A DNA stretch of 50,279 nucleotides, from assembly GCA_948469815.1 (NCBI GenBank), contig CAOKMR010000008.1, forward strand, positions 1-50,279, in the 5' to 3' direction. The notes under the pieces were generated by a model that had not been told where the DNA came from, did not search any database, and saw only the letters and a list, made by a program, of their open reading frames with translations. Positions 1 through 9,130 of the stretch are shown piece after piece; position 1 is the stretch's first letter; the number at the start of each line of letters is the position of its first letter. The translations under genes and the position numbers were made by a program. Origin of the DNA: an uncultured Clostridiaceae bacterium. GTDB taxonomy: Bacteria > Bacillota > Clostridia > TANB77 > CAG-508.

Positions 1-688
1 TGGCAAAAACAGCCCAATAAATTAAATATTCAAGGGGAGATAGAACAAGTAATACAAAGAATTACAGGTGAGGTAGTAGAATTAAATGCATCTGGTAGAA
101 CAGATGCAGGTGTTCATGCACTTCGGACAAGTTGCAAACTTTAAAACTAACTCTAATATTCCAATTGAAAAAATACCAATGGCAATAAATACATATCTAA
201 AAAAATCAATAAGAATACAAAAAGCAGAAGAAGTAGATGAAAGATTTCATAGTAGATTTAATTGCAAACAAAAAACTTATAGATATATAATAAATAACTC
301 AGAATATGGAACAGCTATATATAGGAGTATGGAATATTGCTTTTCAGGAAAGCTAAATATAGAAGCAATGAAAAAAGCATCAAAATACTTTGAAGGAGAG
401 CATGATTTTAAAGCATTTAAAGCAAGTGGAACATCATCGAAAAGTAGTGTAAGAACAATATATAAAGCAGATGTTACAAAACACGGAGACAGAATATATA
501 TAGAATTAACAGGAAATGGTTTTTTATATAATATGGTAAGAATAATATCTGGAACATTATTAGAAGTAGGATTAGGCAAAATAAAACCAGAAGAAATACC
601 AGAAATAATTGTTTCTAAAAAGAGAGAAAGAGCTGGAAAGACTTTGCCTCCACAAGGGTTGTACCTCGTTCAGGTAAAATATGAATAA
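1..688 (+). pseudogene. truA: tRNA pseudouridine synthase A, 5'-truncated by window edge and frameshifted
   Basis: TruA converts U38-40 of tRNA anticodon arms to pseudouridine. The first 40 codons, read in frame 1 from base 1, carry the catalytic signature GRTDAGVHA with its nucleophilic Asp. After codon 'ctt' at 121-123 the frame runs into a stop within a few codons, while the rest of the protein (GQVANFKT through the typical ending GLYLVQVKYE) continues in frame 2 to 688. Removing one base within 'cttcgga' (121-127) restores one continuous TruA. The gene starts upstream of the window. No other damage is visible, so a sequencing or assembly error is as likely as a real mutation. Identity is very secure; the status as pseudogene is not. 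Confidence 0.9.
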
Positions 689-690
689 TT

Positions 691-1494
691 CTAACTTGTT
701 TTTTTCTTTGCAACGATCACAAATCGTCCATCTTCTGTATGATATGCACATGTAGAAAGAGTTAATAGTTGTTCACCATAAGAAGCATTAACACCAGTAT
801 CATAAAGTGAAGCCTTTTTAGAATTTGACACAAAATCATTATATTCACTCTCATTTTCAGCATTTATAAAAAAATAATATCTAAATACATTTGTGTCAGA
901 TTTATTATATACTTTTGAGCGAAATACTGCTAAAATTTCATATTCTGTATCTTCCTTTAATGTAGAGAAATTAATTATTTTATGTTCTTGATAAAAACCT
1001 TCATTTTCATATTTCAATAATCCCTCAAACATTGAACCACTTTTGCTTCTATGACCGTAAATTAAAAAATTATCACTTGGTCTTTCAAAATTCACATCTT
1101 TATCCAAAAAAATAGACCCTCTAGATGAATATGTTTTCTTATATGTATGGTCTAAATAGAATACATTATCATGAGACTGTACAACTGGATAATTAATACT
1201 AGTGCCAGGTATTTCTAGCCAAGCTACAACATCTTCATATTTATTATTTAATTCTTCCAATTTTAAAATTTTCTCTGATTTATCTTGTGCTTTAGCCTGT
1301 GAACTATCTGTAAAAACACCCTTTTCCTCGTTATTGCCTATATAATCAGCTAAAAACTCATAATCCTTTTTCTCTTTATATTCTATATACTTACTTGTTA
1401 TTAAAAATATAACACATACTAAAATTAATATAGAAGAAATTATTATAGTCAAATATTTTATAATAGCAAAATTATTTCTTTTATCTTCTTTCAT
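691..1494 (-). CDS. srtB: Class B sortase
   Basis: Membrane-anchored cysteine transpeptidase that joins sorting-signal proteins to peptidoglycan. The 267-residue product has one N-terminal transmembrane segment (about residues 12-33), a short linker, then the sortase fold. The catalytic triad is visible: His148 in IYGHR, Cys249 in LTLSTCAY, Arg257 in EDGRFVIVAKK, and the layout TLSTCAYHTEDGRF is that of class B enzymes. The start has an aaggag ribosome site just upstream on the minus strand. It lies downstream of, and in the same direction as, the wall-anchored protein at 1644-2969, with a stem-loop between them, so the two are probably an enzyme and its dedicated substrate. It ends two bases from truA (convergent). 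Family assignment is firm; substrate is inferred from the neighbour. Confidence 0.93.
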   Translation of the reverse strand: MKEDKRNNFAIIKYLTIIISSILILVCVIFLITSKYIEYKEKKDYEFLADYIGNNEEKGVFTDSSQAKAQDKSEKILKLEELNNKYEDVVAWLEIPGTSINYPVVQSHDNVFYLDHTYKKTYSSRGSIFLDKDVNFERPSDNFLIYGHRSKSGSMFEGLLKYENEGFYQEHKIINFSTLKEDTEYEILAVFRSKVYNKSDTNVFRYYFFINAENESEYNDFVSNSKKASLYDTGVNASYGEQLLTLSTCAYHTEDGRFVIVAKKKTS

Positions 1495-1562
1495 TTTTAT
1501 TTTACTCCTTTTTTTAATATAAAAAATTAATTATTACTCTGCATATAAATCATATTGAGATT

Positions 1563-1587
1563 GTGGGGGCGCCCTTCGTGCATCCGC
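1563..1587. repeat. Divergent copy of the GTAGGGGCGCC intergenic repeat
   Basis: GTGGGGGCGCCCTTCGTGC followed by ATCCGC resembles the better copies at 12031 and 17213 with a few changes. It lies between the sortase and the surface-protein gene. Confidence 0.6.
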
Positions 1588-1605
1588 AAGTATATGATAT
1601 TGTAA

Positions 1606-1636
1606 AAGGGAGTGTTTTGAAAATTACAACTCCCTT
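1606..1636 (-). terminator. Stem-loop after the surface protein gene
   Basis: Perfect 8-bp stem AAGGGAGT/ACTCCCTT with a 15-base loop, 8 bases downstream of the surface-protein stop codon on the minus strand and followed by four T on that strand. It probably ends or attenuates transcription before the sortase gene; the T-tract is short. Confidence 0.5.
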
Positions 1637-1643
1637 TATATGA

Positions 1644-2969
1644 CTATCTTTTTATCTTACTTGCAATAACAAATCCAACTAATGAGAAAATTAATGAAGT
1701 TATAGCTATAATATTAAATATATTATTTTCACCTGTTTTTGGAGTCTCATCTTTTTTATCTGGTACAACCTCAGGAGTTGGTTTTTCTACCGTTTTATAA
1801 ACTACTTTTAAATCTGTATTACTATTAATTTGAGTTGCTTCATCAAAAACCTCACCTGTATCAGCCTTAACAAAATGAACAAACTCTTTACCTGCTACAT
1901 TTTTTATAGCTGGTAACTCAGGAATATCAGCTAAAGTTTTTCCAGTTTCTAATTCAAATCTATTATCATCTATTGTTACAAAAACATAATGTGTAACTGG
2001 GATATTTTGAAACTCGCTTGGGTTTGGTATATTTACAGTTGCACCAAGGTAAAGATCAACATCAACTTTAGTATTATTTCCATTTGTTCCAATTAATTGT
2101 CCACCACTTTTACCAATGTATAAATTATTAACAACAGAACCACCAGTGATATCTAGACCTACAGAACCAATAGAACCAGTAACATTTGAATCTTCTGTTT
2201 CTCCACCTACATAAAGTTTATCAATAGTACCACCTAGTACACGCATGTCTGCTGAAGAAACCTGTCCACGGTTAACACTCTGCAATAAAGCAATTTGGCC
2301 ACTTGTAATTTTAACATTTGCATTACCTGTAGTTCCATTAGAACCACCAGCAGTAACATAACTAAGAGTACCACCATTAATGTTAAGTGTTGCATTATTC
2401 GTAGTAGAATATCCTTCACCACCGCCATAAACAGTAAATGCACTACCATTATTTATAGTAGTAGTTGCATTAGTAACTACTGTTTCAAAGCTTGAACCTG
2501 TGTGCGAACCAGAATCACTATTAGCAAATATGTTTGCACCACCACCAGTTACACTACCAGTTACTTTTCCACCATTAATAACAACCTCTGCATTTGTGAC
2601 AGAACTTTGGTGAAGACCGCCACCAAATATATTTTTAACAGTTCCGCCATTCATAGTAATTTTGGTACTTGGATAATTAGTAGCATCATGGTGAGCTCCA
2701 CCAAATACGTTAATATCACTAGGAACATTTACAGTTTTAGTTTCAGTTCCATCAAGCCATACGATTTTAGCTCCTTGAGCTCCATCATCTCTTTCTTCTA
2801 TACTAATATGTGTACCATTTGCAAAAAAACATTTTTGAGAACCAAGAGTAATATATCCATTACCATCATCTCCATAAGATGGTTGAGCCGCTTTTACATT
2901 ATCTGTAAGAGTAAAAAATGCGAAAAAAGCAAAAGCTAACAATAAAATAAATAAAAATTTTCTTTTCAT
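1644..2969 (-). CDS. Cell-wall-anchored surface protein with beta-solenoid repeats and TPKTG sorting signal
   Basis: Secreted protein of 441 residues. Order: signal peptide (about 1-28, ending KAA); a region of about eight imperfect repeats built on 'NGG(T/K)V...GGG', the pattern of a right-handed beta-solenoid (about 85-300); a beta-grasp module resembling Listeria-Bacteroides (Flg_new) repeats, with GKTLADIPELP and VFDEATQINSNTDL (about 325-390); a Pro-rich spacer; and a C-terminal anchor made of TPKTGE, a hydrophobic stretch and the basic tail KIKR. TPKTG fits the (S/P/N)PxTG signals used by clostridial class B sortases better than LPxTG. The ribosome site agaaagg lies upstream on the minus strand. 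Its leader shares sequence with the leaders of the genes at 3668 and 5247. Role, probably adhesion or surface display, is unknown. Confidence 0.85.
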   Translation of the reverse strand: MKRKFLFILLLAFAFFAFFTLTDNVKAAQPSYGDDGNGYITLGSQKCFFANGTHISIEERDDGAQGAKIVWLDGTETKTVNVPSDINVFGGAHHDATNYPSTKITMNGGTVKNIFGGGLHQSSVTNAEVVINGGKVTGSVTGGGANIFANSDSGSHTGSSFETVVTNATTTINNGSAFTVYGGGEGYSTTNNATLNINGGTLSYVTAGGSNGTTGNANVKITSGQIALLQSVNRGQVSSADMRVLGGTIDKLYVGGETEDSNVTGSIGSVGLDITGGSVVNNLYIGKSGGQLIGTNGNNTKVDVDLYLGATVNIPNPSEFQNIPVTHYVFVTIDDNRFELETGKTLADIPELPAIKNVAGKEFVHFVKADTGEVFDEATQINSNTDLKVVYKTVEKPTPEVVPDKKDETPKTGENNIFNIIAITSLIFSLVGFVIASKIKR

Positions 2970-3247
2970 AAATTAACATTCCTTTCTAAGATAAAAACTA
3001 AATTTTAAAAATAATTAGTATATTGCTAGGCAAACAAATTTGAAATCAATGAGGCGTACTATTGTACGTTGATTTGATTTCAAATGTAGTTTAACGACGC
3101 AAGATGCTGATTATTTTTGAAATTTTTCAATATGAAATCGTAAATCATATTACTCCTATTGTTAGCAAATTTGAAAATTTATTACTGGGAATACATAACA
3201 AAAAATCAAAATTTAACAATTTACGCTATCGGACAATTAACATAAAA

Positions 3248-3276
3248 TTGACATTTAACCATAAATTTCCTAAAAT
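3248..3276 (+). promoter_or_regulatory. Sigma-A promoter inside the inverted-repeat element
   Basis: TTGACA at 3248-3253, a 17-base spacer, and TAAAAT at 3271-3276. It reads toward the short ORF and terminator in the same element. Confidence 0.6.
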
Positions 3277-3326
3277 ATTAAATGTAAGTGGCGAGAACAT
3301 GTTGTAAAATAAAGAAGGAGGCAGAG

Positions 3327-3365
3327 CATGAAAAATCAATTACTTATAGGAGGAAGAGAAGCTAG
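3327..3365 (+). CDS. 12-codon ORF with strong ribosome site (leader-peptide-like)
   Basis: An AAGGAGG ribosome site at 3313-3319 precedes ATG at 3327, and translation gives MKNQLLIGGREG then TAG. A rho-independent terminator begins 11 bases after the stop. Either this is a leader-peptide/attenuator unit or the 5' stub of a decayed gene: skipping one G near 3360 would extend the frame to 3432, but the extra codons would then run through the terminator stem. No function is assigned. Confidence 0.35.
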   Translation, partial: HEKSITYRRKRS

Positions 3366-3376
3366 AGAAGATTTTT

Positions 3377-3413
3377 ACCCAACGGTTGAGTGTGCGATCG
3401 TTGGGTTTCTTTA
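3377..3413 (+). terminator. Rho-independent terminator inside the element
   Basis: Perfect 8-bp stem ACCCAACG/CGTTGGGT with a 14-base loop, followed by TTCTTT. Confidence 0.7.
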
Positions 3414-3667
3414 CTATACACTTGACGCATAAAAGTGCAAATCCTCTATTCTTTGTAACAAATTTTCATAAATCGAATATTATATATAAAATTAAAAAAT
3501 AAAGGAGATAAGTTTGAAAAATAATCAGCATCTTGCGTCGTTAAACTGCATTTGAAATCAAACAACGTACAACAGTACGCTTTATTGATTTCAAACTTGT
3601 TTGCCTAGCAATATACTAATTCTTTTTCAAACTTAGTTTGTGCCTTAGGAAGGAATGATAATTTTAT

Positions 3668-4024
3668 ATGACTAATTTATTATTGTTATTATTTGCATTA
3701 CCAATTGCAACCATTATACTTGCGAGCGTATTTGAGACCATATTGCATTGCCCTATAAAAGTAGCAGCAATATTCTTTGCCATATTTTTAGTTGTTACAT
3801 TTGCATTTTTCGATGCCAATTTCCTAATATTTGCCATTCTATATACAATCCTTGCATTTATATCAGCAATAATCACAAGACTAATTTTAAGAATTATAAG
3901 AGATAATAATTGTAATCATACAACAAACTGTACAACTGTAAATAGTATTAATACCACATTAAACACTCAAAACTTAGATAATAATTCATCATGTGGATGT
4001 AATACTAGATACAGAAGATATTAA
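3668..4024 (+). CDS. Small membrane protein, DUF2651 (YbeF)-like
   Basis: 118 residues. The first 75 form two to three transmembrane helices, with the pattern FAIFLVVTFAFFDANFLIFAILYTILAFI that I associate with the DUF2651/YbeF family of Bacillota (from memory, not searched). The tail is polar, Asn/Thr-rich and ends in a Cys-containing SSCGCNTRYRRY. The start is ATG 3668 with aggaagg 12 bases upstream; the nearer ATG at 3656 stops after six codons. The 3' end overlaps the convergent ylbJ by four bases. Function unknown. Confidence 0.65.
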   Translation: MTNLLLLLFALPIATIILASVFETILHCPIKVAAIFFAIFLVVTFAFFDANFLIFAILYTILAFISAIITRLILRIIRDNNCNHTTNCTTVNSINTTLNTQNLDNNSSCGCNTRYRRY

Positions 4025-5082
4025 ATTAAATCCAAATTAAAAATTTGAAAATTACTTATAATTAAGTAAGTATATAATGCAGCAAAAACCCCCTGTAATA
4101 ACTTACCCCAAATATATGGCTTTATTGAAATACCAACCTCTGAAACTATACTAAACACTTGTAAAACTACAGAAATACCGCCAAAACCGAGTAAGAATGC
4201 GCAAAATATAATGTTTGTAGAAATTGCTTTTACAGATATAGAAGATATAATACTCACACCATTTGTAAGTTCAATAATGCCACTTATTAGTCCAGAGGAA
4301 AATCTAGAATCTATATTTAGCGTTCTTAAAAATGGATTAATAATTTTACAAAGTAAATCTAAAATTCCGCTGTTATTAACAATAGAAATAATAACACTAA
4401 AAAGAACAACAAAGCCACCAATAAGAACTACAGTACGAGTTGCACTTGTAATACTTGCACCTAATATTTTTCCCAAACTACTTATATTAGCAGATGAATT
4501 ACTAGAAGATTTAGAAGCATATTTTGATGAAGACTTATGTGATTTATCATATTTCCAAAATCTAAAAATAATACCAACTGTAATACATGCCAATATATGT
4601 GTAATTAGAAGCAATATACCAACTTGTAAATCATCAAAAAGGGATATACCAACAGTTCCAATTATAAAAAGAGGACCTGAATTATTAGTAAAAGCTAGAA
4701 GTCGTTCAGCTTCAACTGATGTACAAATACCATCATTTTTAAACTTAGAAACAATTTTTGCACCTGTTGGATATCCACTAATTATTCCCATAATAAAAGG
4801 GAAGGAACCTTCTCCAGGAACATTAAAAAGTGGTCTCATCAAGAAATTTAGACGAGTTCCAAGTGTAGAAATTACATTTGTATAACTTAAAAGCTCTGTT
4901 GCAATAAAAAAAGGAAAAAGTGATGGAACAACAGAGTTTGCCCATAATGATAAACCTGTTTTTGCAGCAGACAAGTTAGACTTTGAAAATACCACAAGTG
5001 ATATTGTAAATAAAACAAAAATAATTGATAATAAATTTTCTTTTACAGAAAATAACATAAATTTAAAACTTCTTCTTTTCAT
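4021..5082 (-). CDS. ylbJ: Sporulation integral membrane protein YlbJ-type
   Basis: Polytopic membrane protein with the nucleoside-recognition (Gate) domain pattern repeated twice. The signature GEGSFPFIMGIISGYPTGAK and a following FTNNSGPLFIIGTVG match YlbJ, a mother-cell protein needed for spore maturation in Bacillus. I start at ATG 5082 (MKRRSFKFM, 353 residues). The open frame continues to 5190 but those 36 residues are hydrophobic noise without a ribosome site. A weaker alternative start is the ATG at 5058, which has AGAAGAAG upstream. No other sporulation gene is in the window, so a sporulation role here rests on the family alone. Confidence 0.82.
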   Translation of the reverse strand: MKRRSFKFMLFSVKENLLSIIFVLFTISLVVFSKSNLSAAKTGLSLWANSVVPSLFPFFIATELLSYTNVISTLGTRLNFLMRPLFNVPGEGSFPFIMGIISGYPTGAKIVSKFKNDGICTSVEAERLLAFTNNSGPLFIIGTVGISLFDDLQVGILLLITHILACITVGIIFRFWKYDKSHKSSSKYASKSSSNSSANISSLGKILGASITSATRTVVLIGGFVVLFSVIISIVNNSGILDLLCKIINPFLRTLNIDSRFSSGLISGIIELTNGVSIISSISVKAISTNIIFCAFLLGFGGISVVLQVFSIVSEVGISIKPYIWGKLLQGVFAALYTYLIISNFQIFNLDLI

Positions 5083-5186
5083 ACTAAAAATTATATTGTA
5101 AAGAATATAAATATATGATATACTTTGCATATATGTTTGAAAATAATAAATTTTTTCTGGAAAAGAAAAAATTAAAAAAAATATTG

Positions 5187-5246
5187 GCAATATACTAATT
5201 CTTTTTCAAAATTGGTTTGACCATTAGAAAGGAATGGAAAAAATAT
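5187..5246 (+). repeat. Third copy of the shared promoter/leader module
   Basis: GCAATATACTAATTCTTTTT followed by CAAAATTGGTTTG...TTAGAAAGGAATG matches the leader of the DUF2651 gene (3609-3658, + strand) and, with a few changes, that of the surface protein (2970-3026, - strand). TATACT could serve as a -10 box. Only this copy lacks the adjoining palindromic arm. Confidence 0.6.
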
Positions 5247-5906
5247 ATGCAGAATAAATATAAATTAACAATAGAACAAAATATATTCTTAGCAAAGAGA
5301 AATTTAGTAGATAATGTTTATGCAAATGCAAGAATGGAAGGTTTAAATATAACATTTCCTCAAACAAAAACAATACTAGAAGGAGTAAATGTTCCTGACT
5401 TAAAAGTAGATGAAATACAATGTATATTAAATTTAAGAGATGCTTGGAAATATGTAATAAGCAATATTGATAAAGAATTTAATATTGATTTTATTTGTAA
5501 AGTAAATGAATATGTTGCAAGAAACGAAAGCCTTTCATGGGGAACTCTAAGGAATGGAAGGGTAGAAATATCAGGGACAGATTATATTCCAGAAATTCCT
5601 AATATAGAAAATGTTAAAAGTGATGTAAAACAGATATTAGATATAGAAAATTCTACAGAAAGAGCAATTGAATATATGTTATATGGAATGAGAAATCAAT
5701 TATTTTGGGATGGAAACAAAAGGACAAGTAATATTTGCGCAAATAAAATTATGATAGAGAATGGTGTAGGAATTATCAAAATTCCAGATAAAAAATTAGA
5801 AGAATTTAATATTTTACTATCAAACTTTTATAGTACAAATGATAATTGTAAAATAAAACAATTCATTTATGATAATTGTATTGATGGTATTGTGTTTAAT
5901 AATTAG
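5247..5906 (+). CDS. Fic-domain protein with degenerate catalytic motif
   Basis: Fic proteins usually transfer AMP or another nucleotide moiety to target hydroxyls using HxFx(D/E)GN(G/K)R. Here residues 151-159 read QLFWDGNKR: the phosphate-binding DGNKR part is intact but the catalytic His is Gln. Near the N-terminus NARMEG resembles the inhibitory helix (S/T)xxxE(G/N), with Asn for Ser/Thr. The open frame begins with TTG at 5217, but ATG 5247 has gaaagga 13 bases upstream and gives a 219-residue protein of normal length. No antitoxin-like gene is adjacent. The protein is either catalytically weak, uses different chemistry, or binds without transferring. Confidence 0.8.
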   Translation: MQNKYKLTIEQNIFLAKRNLVDNVYANARMEGLNITFPQTKTILEGVNVPDLKVDEIQCILNLRDAWKYVISNIDKEFNIDFICKVNEYVARNESLSWGTLRNGRVEISGTDYIPEIPNIENVKSDVKQILDIENSTERAIEYMLYGMRNQLFWDGNKRTSNICANKIMIENGVGIIKIPDKKLEEFNILLSNFYSTNDNCKIKQFIYDNCIDGIVFNN

Positions 5907-5935
5907 AAATTAAAGAAAAGAAAGGAAGAAAATTT

Positions 5936-6382
5936 ATGGTAGTAATAGGTAGTGATCATGGAGGATATAAATTAAAGGAGGAAGTAAAAAAATATCTTGA
6001 AGAAGCGGGAATAGAATATGAAGATGTTGGAACAAATTCAGAAGAAAGTGTTAATTATCCTGAATTTGCAGAAAAAGTTGCTAAAAAGGTACAAGACAAA
6101 CAAGCAGAAACAGGAATATTAATTTGCAGGTCAGGGATAGGAATGTCAATAGTTGCAAACAAATTTAAAGGGGTAAGAGCTACACCATGTTATAATGAAA
6201 TAACGGCTAAATTTTCAAGAATGCATAATGATGCAAATATTTTAGGTTTAGGTGCTGATTATATAAGTGTAAATGAAGCTATTTGCATTGTAAGAATGTT
6301 TTTAGCTATACCATTTGAAGGTGGAAGACATGCTGAAAGAGTAAATTTAATTTCAGAAATAGAAAATAAAAACATGAAATAG
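5936..6382 (+). CDS. rpiB: Ribose-5-phosphate isomerase B
   Basis: Interconverts ribose 5-phosphate and ribulose 5-phosphate in the pentose phosphate pathway. At 148 residues it has normal RpiB/LacAB length, with the N-terminal IGSDHGGYKLKEE, the active-site Cys in ILICRSGIGMSIVANK (usually CGTGIG), and HNDANILGLGADYI. The ribosome site gaaaggaag is 7-8 bases before ATG. It sits 26 bases upstream of trpS. Confidence 0.95.
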   Translation: MVVIGSDHGGYKLKEEVKKYLEEAGIEYEDVGTNSEESVNYPEFAEKVAKKVQDKQAETGILICRSGIGMSIVANKFKGVRATPCYNEITAKFSRMHNDANILGLGADYISVNEAICIVRMFLAIPFEGGRHAERVNLISEIENKNMK

Positions 6383-6408
6383 TCTAAATACTAGAATGGA
6401 GGTTATTT

Positions 6409-7419
6409 ATGGCAAAAAAAAGAATATTAACAGGAGATAGACCAACTGGAAAACTACATATAGGTCATTATTTTGGCTCTTTAAAAAATAGAGTAAAAAT
6501 GCAAAATGAAGGGTATGACCAATATATATTAATAGCAGATGTACAGGCATTAACAGATAATTTTAATAATCCAGAAAAAGTTAGAAAAAATGTAAGAGAA
6601 GTAGCGATGGACTATTTATCTGTTGGAATTGACCCTAACAAAACAACTATATACATACAATCAATGATACCAGAAACAGCAGAACTTACGATTTATTATT
6701 CTAATCTAGTAACAATTGCACGTTTACAAAGAAATCCGACAGTAAAAACAGAAATAGCGCAAAAAAAGGAACTATTTGGAGAAAGTGTAACATATGGATT
6801 TTTAGGATATCCAGTAAGTCAAGCAGCAGATATAACTACATTTGGTGGAGAATTAGTACCTGTTGGAGAAGACCAATTACCATTAATTGAGCAATGTAGA
6901 GAGATTGTTAGAAAATTTAACAGTATATATGGAGATGTCTTAATTGAACCAGAAGCAGTTTTATCTAATGAAAAAAGAATAAAAGGACTAGATGGGAATG
7001 AAAAAATGGGAAAATCGCTTGGAAATGCTATTTATTTATCAGACACAGAAGAAGAAGTAAATAAAAAGGTCATGAATGCAGTAACAGATCCTAATAGAAT
7101 AAAAAAAGACGATTTAGGAAATCCTGATATATGTATGGTTTCATATTATCATAAATTATTTAGTACAGAAGAAGAATGTAAAGCAGTATGTGAAGAATGT
7201 AGAAAAGGACTAAGAGGATGTGTAGCATGCAAAAAACAATTAGCAAACAATATAAATAAAGAACTACAACCTATAAGAGAAAAAAGAAAGTATTATGAAG
7301 AACATCCAGAAATAGTAGATAAAATATTAATAGAAGGTACAGAAAAAGCAAGAAAAGAAGCTAAAGATACTATGCAAAAAGTAAAAAAAGCTATGATGTT
7401 AAACTATTTTGAAATATAG
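6409..7419 (+). CDS. trpS: Tryptophanyl-tRNA synthetase
   Basis: Charges tRNA-Trp; class I synthetase of 336 residues, the compact bacterial length. The HIGH motif is KLHIGHYFGS, the KMSKS loop is NEKMGKSLGN, and GDRPTGKLH marks TrpRS. ATG follows a ggagg site. No T-box leader is present in the 26-base gap to rpiB, so any control lies further upstream. A long repeat hairpin follows the stop. Confidence 0.96.
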   Translation: MAKKRILTGDRPTGKLHIGHYFGSLKNRVKMQNEGYDQYILIADVQALTDNFNNPEKVRKNVREVAMDYLSVGIDPNKTTIYIQSMIPETAELTIYYSNLVTIARLQRNPTVKTEIAQKKELFGESVTYGFLGYPVSQAADITTFGGELVPVGEDQLPLIEQCREIVRKFNSIYGDVLIEPEAVLSNEKRIKGLDGNEKMGKSLGNAIYLSDTEEEVNKKVMNAVTDPNRIKKDDLGNPDICMVSYYHKLFSTEEECKAVCEECRKGLRGCVACKKQLANNINKELQPIREKRKYYEEHPEIVDKILIEGTEKARKEAKDTMQKVKKAMMLNYFEI

Positions 7420-7430
7420 AAAAAAATATT

Positions 7431-7498
7431 GTAGGGGCACATTGCATGTGCCCATTGAAAATCATTCAAATCAAAAGGGCACATGCATGTGCCCCTAC
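7431..7498. repeat. Facing pair of intergenic repeats forming a 68-base hairpin
   Basis: GTAGGGGCACATTGCATGTG at 7431 is matched in reverse complement by the unit ending GCATGTGCCCCTAC at 7498. The transcript could fold into one long stem between trpS and obgE; each half is itself palindromic (GGGCACA...TGTGCCC). The pair at 41816-41885 has the same design. Confidence 0.85.
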
Positions 7499-7535
7499 GA
7501 TTAATAATAATTGTTATGGAAAGGAGGGAATTTAA

Positions 7536-8807
<1,272 letters not shown>

Positions 8808-8889
8808 GTTAACAAATAATTGCGTTTTCGCGTTGTTAAACTGCACTTTGTTAACAAAATTATTGTAGGGGCACGTTGCAACGTGCCCT
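8808..8889. repeat. Palindromic segment plus one GTAGGGGC repeat after obgE
   Basis: GTTAACAAA and TTTGTTAAC frame a region containing GCGTTTTCGC and GTTAAACTGCA, the latter shared with the arms of the 3013-3621 element. It is followed at 8865-8889 by GTAGGGGCACGTTGCAACGT + GCCC, a perfect short palindrome. It may double as a terminator for obgE and for the convergent small genes. Confidence 0.6.
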
Positions 8890-8906
8890 GAGTAATTGGT
8901 TTGCTC

Positions 8907-9044
8907 TTAGCAACCGCATCCACAACCATTGTTATTGTTTCCACAACAACAGAATAGTAAGATTATAAGGATTATTATCCAGCAGCAATCACCGCCGAAT
9001 CCAAATCCGCCACATCCACCACCGCAACATCTATTTTCTGGCAT
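8907..9044 (-). CDS. 45-residue Cys/Gly-rich membrane micropeptide
   Basis: ATG at 9044 on the minus strand is preceded by a near-perfect AAGGAGGTGA ribosome site. The product starts MPENRCCGGGCGGFGFGG, then DCCWIIILIILLFCCCG (one hydrophobic helix), then NNNNGCGCGC. It has 11 Cys in 45 residues. The glycine-rich start followed by a single hydrophobic helix resembles YjcZ/YczN-type small spore or membrane peptides of Bacillota, but I cannot assign it to a family by sight. It is paralogous in layout to the next gene and points against all neighbouring genes. Confidence 0.72.
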   Translation of the reverse strand: MPENRCCGGGCGGFGFGGDCCWIIILIILLFCCCGNNNNGCGCGC

Positions 9045-9130
9045 TACATTCACCTCCTTGTTTACTTTAAGTATTTTCCAGCTCCTTTTTTAGAGTGGAT
9101 TGATAAAAAGAAATAATTACTTATTTTGCA

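Larger units (their letters stand above)
3013..3621. repeat. 609-bp element bounded by 105-bp inverted arms
   Basis: The left arm 3013-3118 and right arm 3517-3621 are near-perfect reverse complements (ATTAGTATATTGCTAGGC... to ...GATGCTGATTATTTTT). Each arm is itself a hairpin: TTTGAAATCAA and GCGTAC face GTACGT and TTGATTTCAAA. Between the arms lies about 400 bp with no long ORF but a tiny transcription unit (promoter 3248-3276, 12-codon ORF 3327-3365, terminator 3377-3413). There is no transposase. The layout looks like a MITE or two inverted copies of a REP-type palindrome. A short relative, GTTAAACTGCA next to a palindrome, occurs at 8808-8860. Confidence 0.75.

Noticed and set aside
2295-2939. 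Plus-strand open frames of 66 and 145 codons across the surface-protein gene
   Set aside because: Antisense to a repetitive coding region; low-complexity Ser/Thr/Ile translations and no ribosome site.
3104-3307. 67-codon ORF in the inverted-repeat element
   Set aside because: Starts inside the repeat arm, without a ribosome site; translation has no recognisable features.
7431-7498. CRISPR-like repeat arrangement
   Set aside because: Only two inverted copies with no spacer periodicity; copies elsewhere are single and intergenic, so this is a palindromic repeat, not an array.
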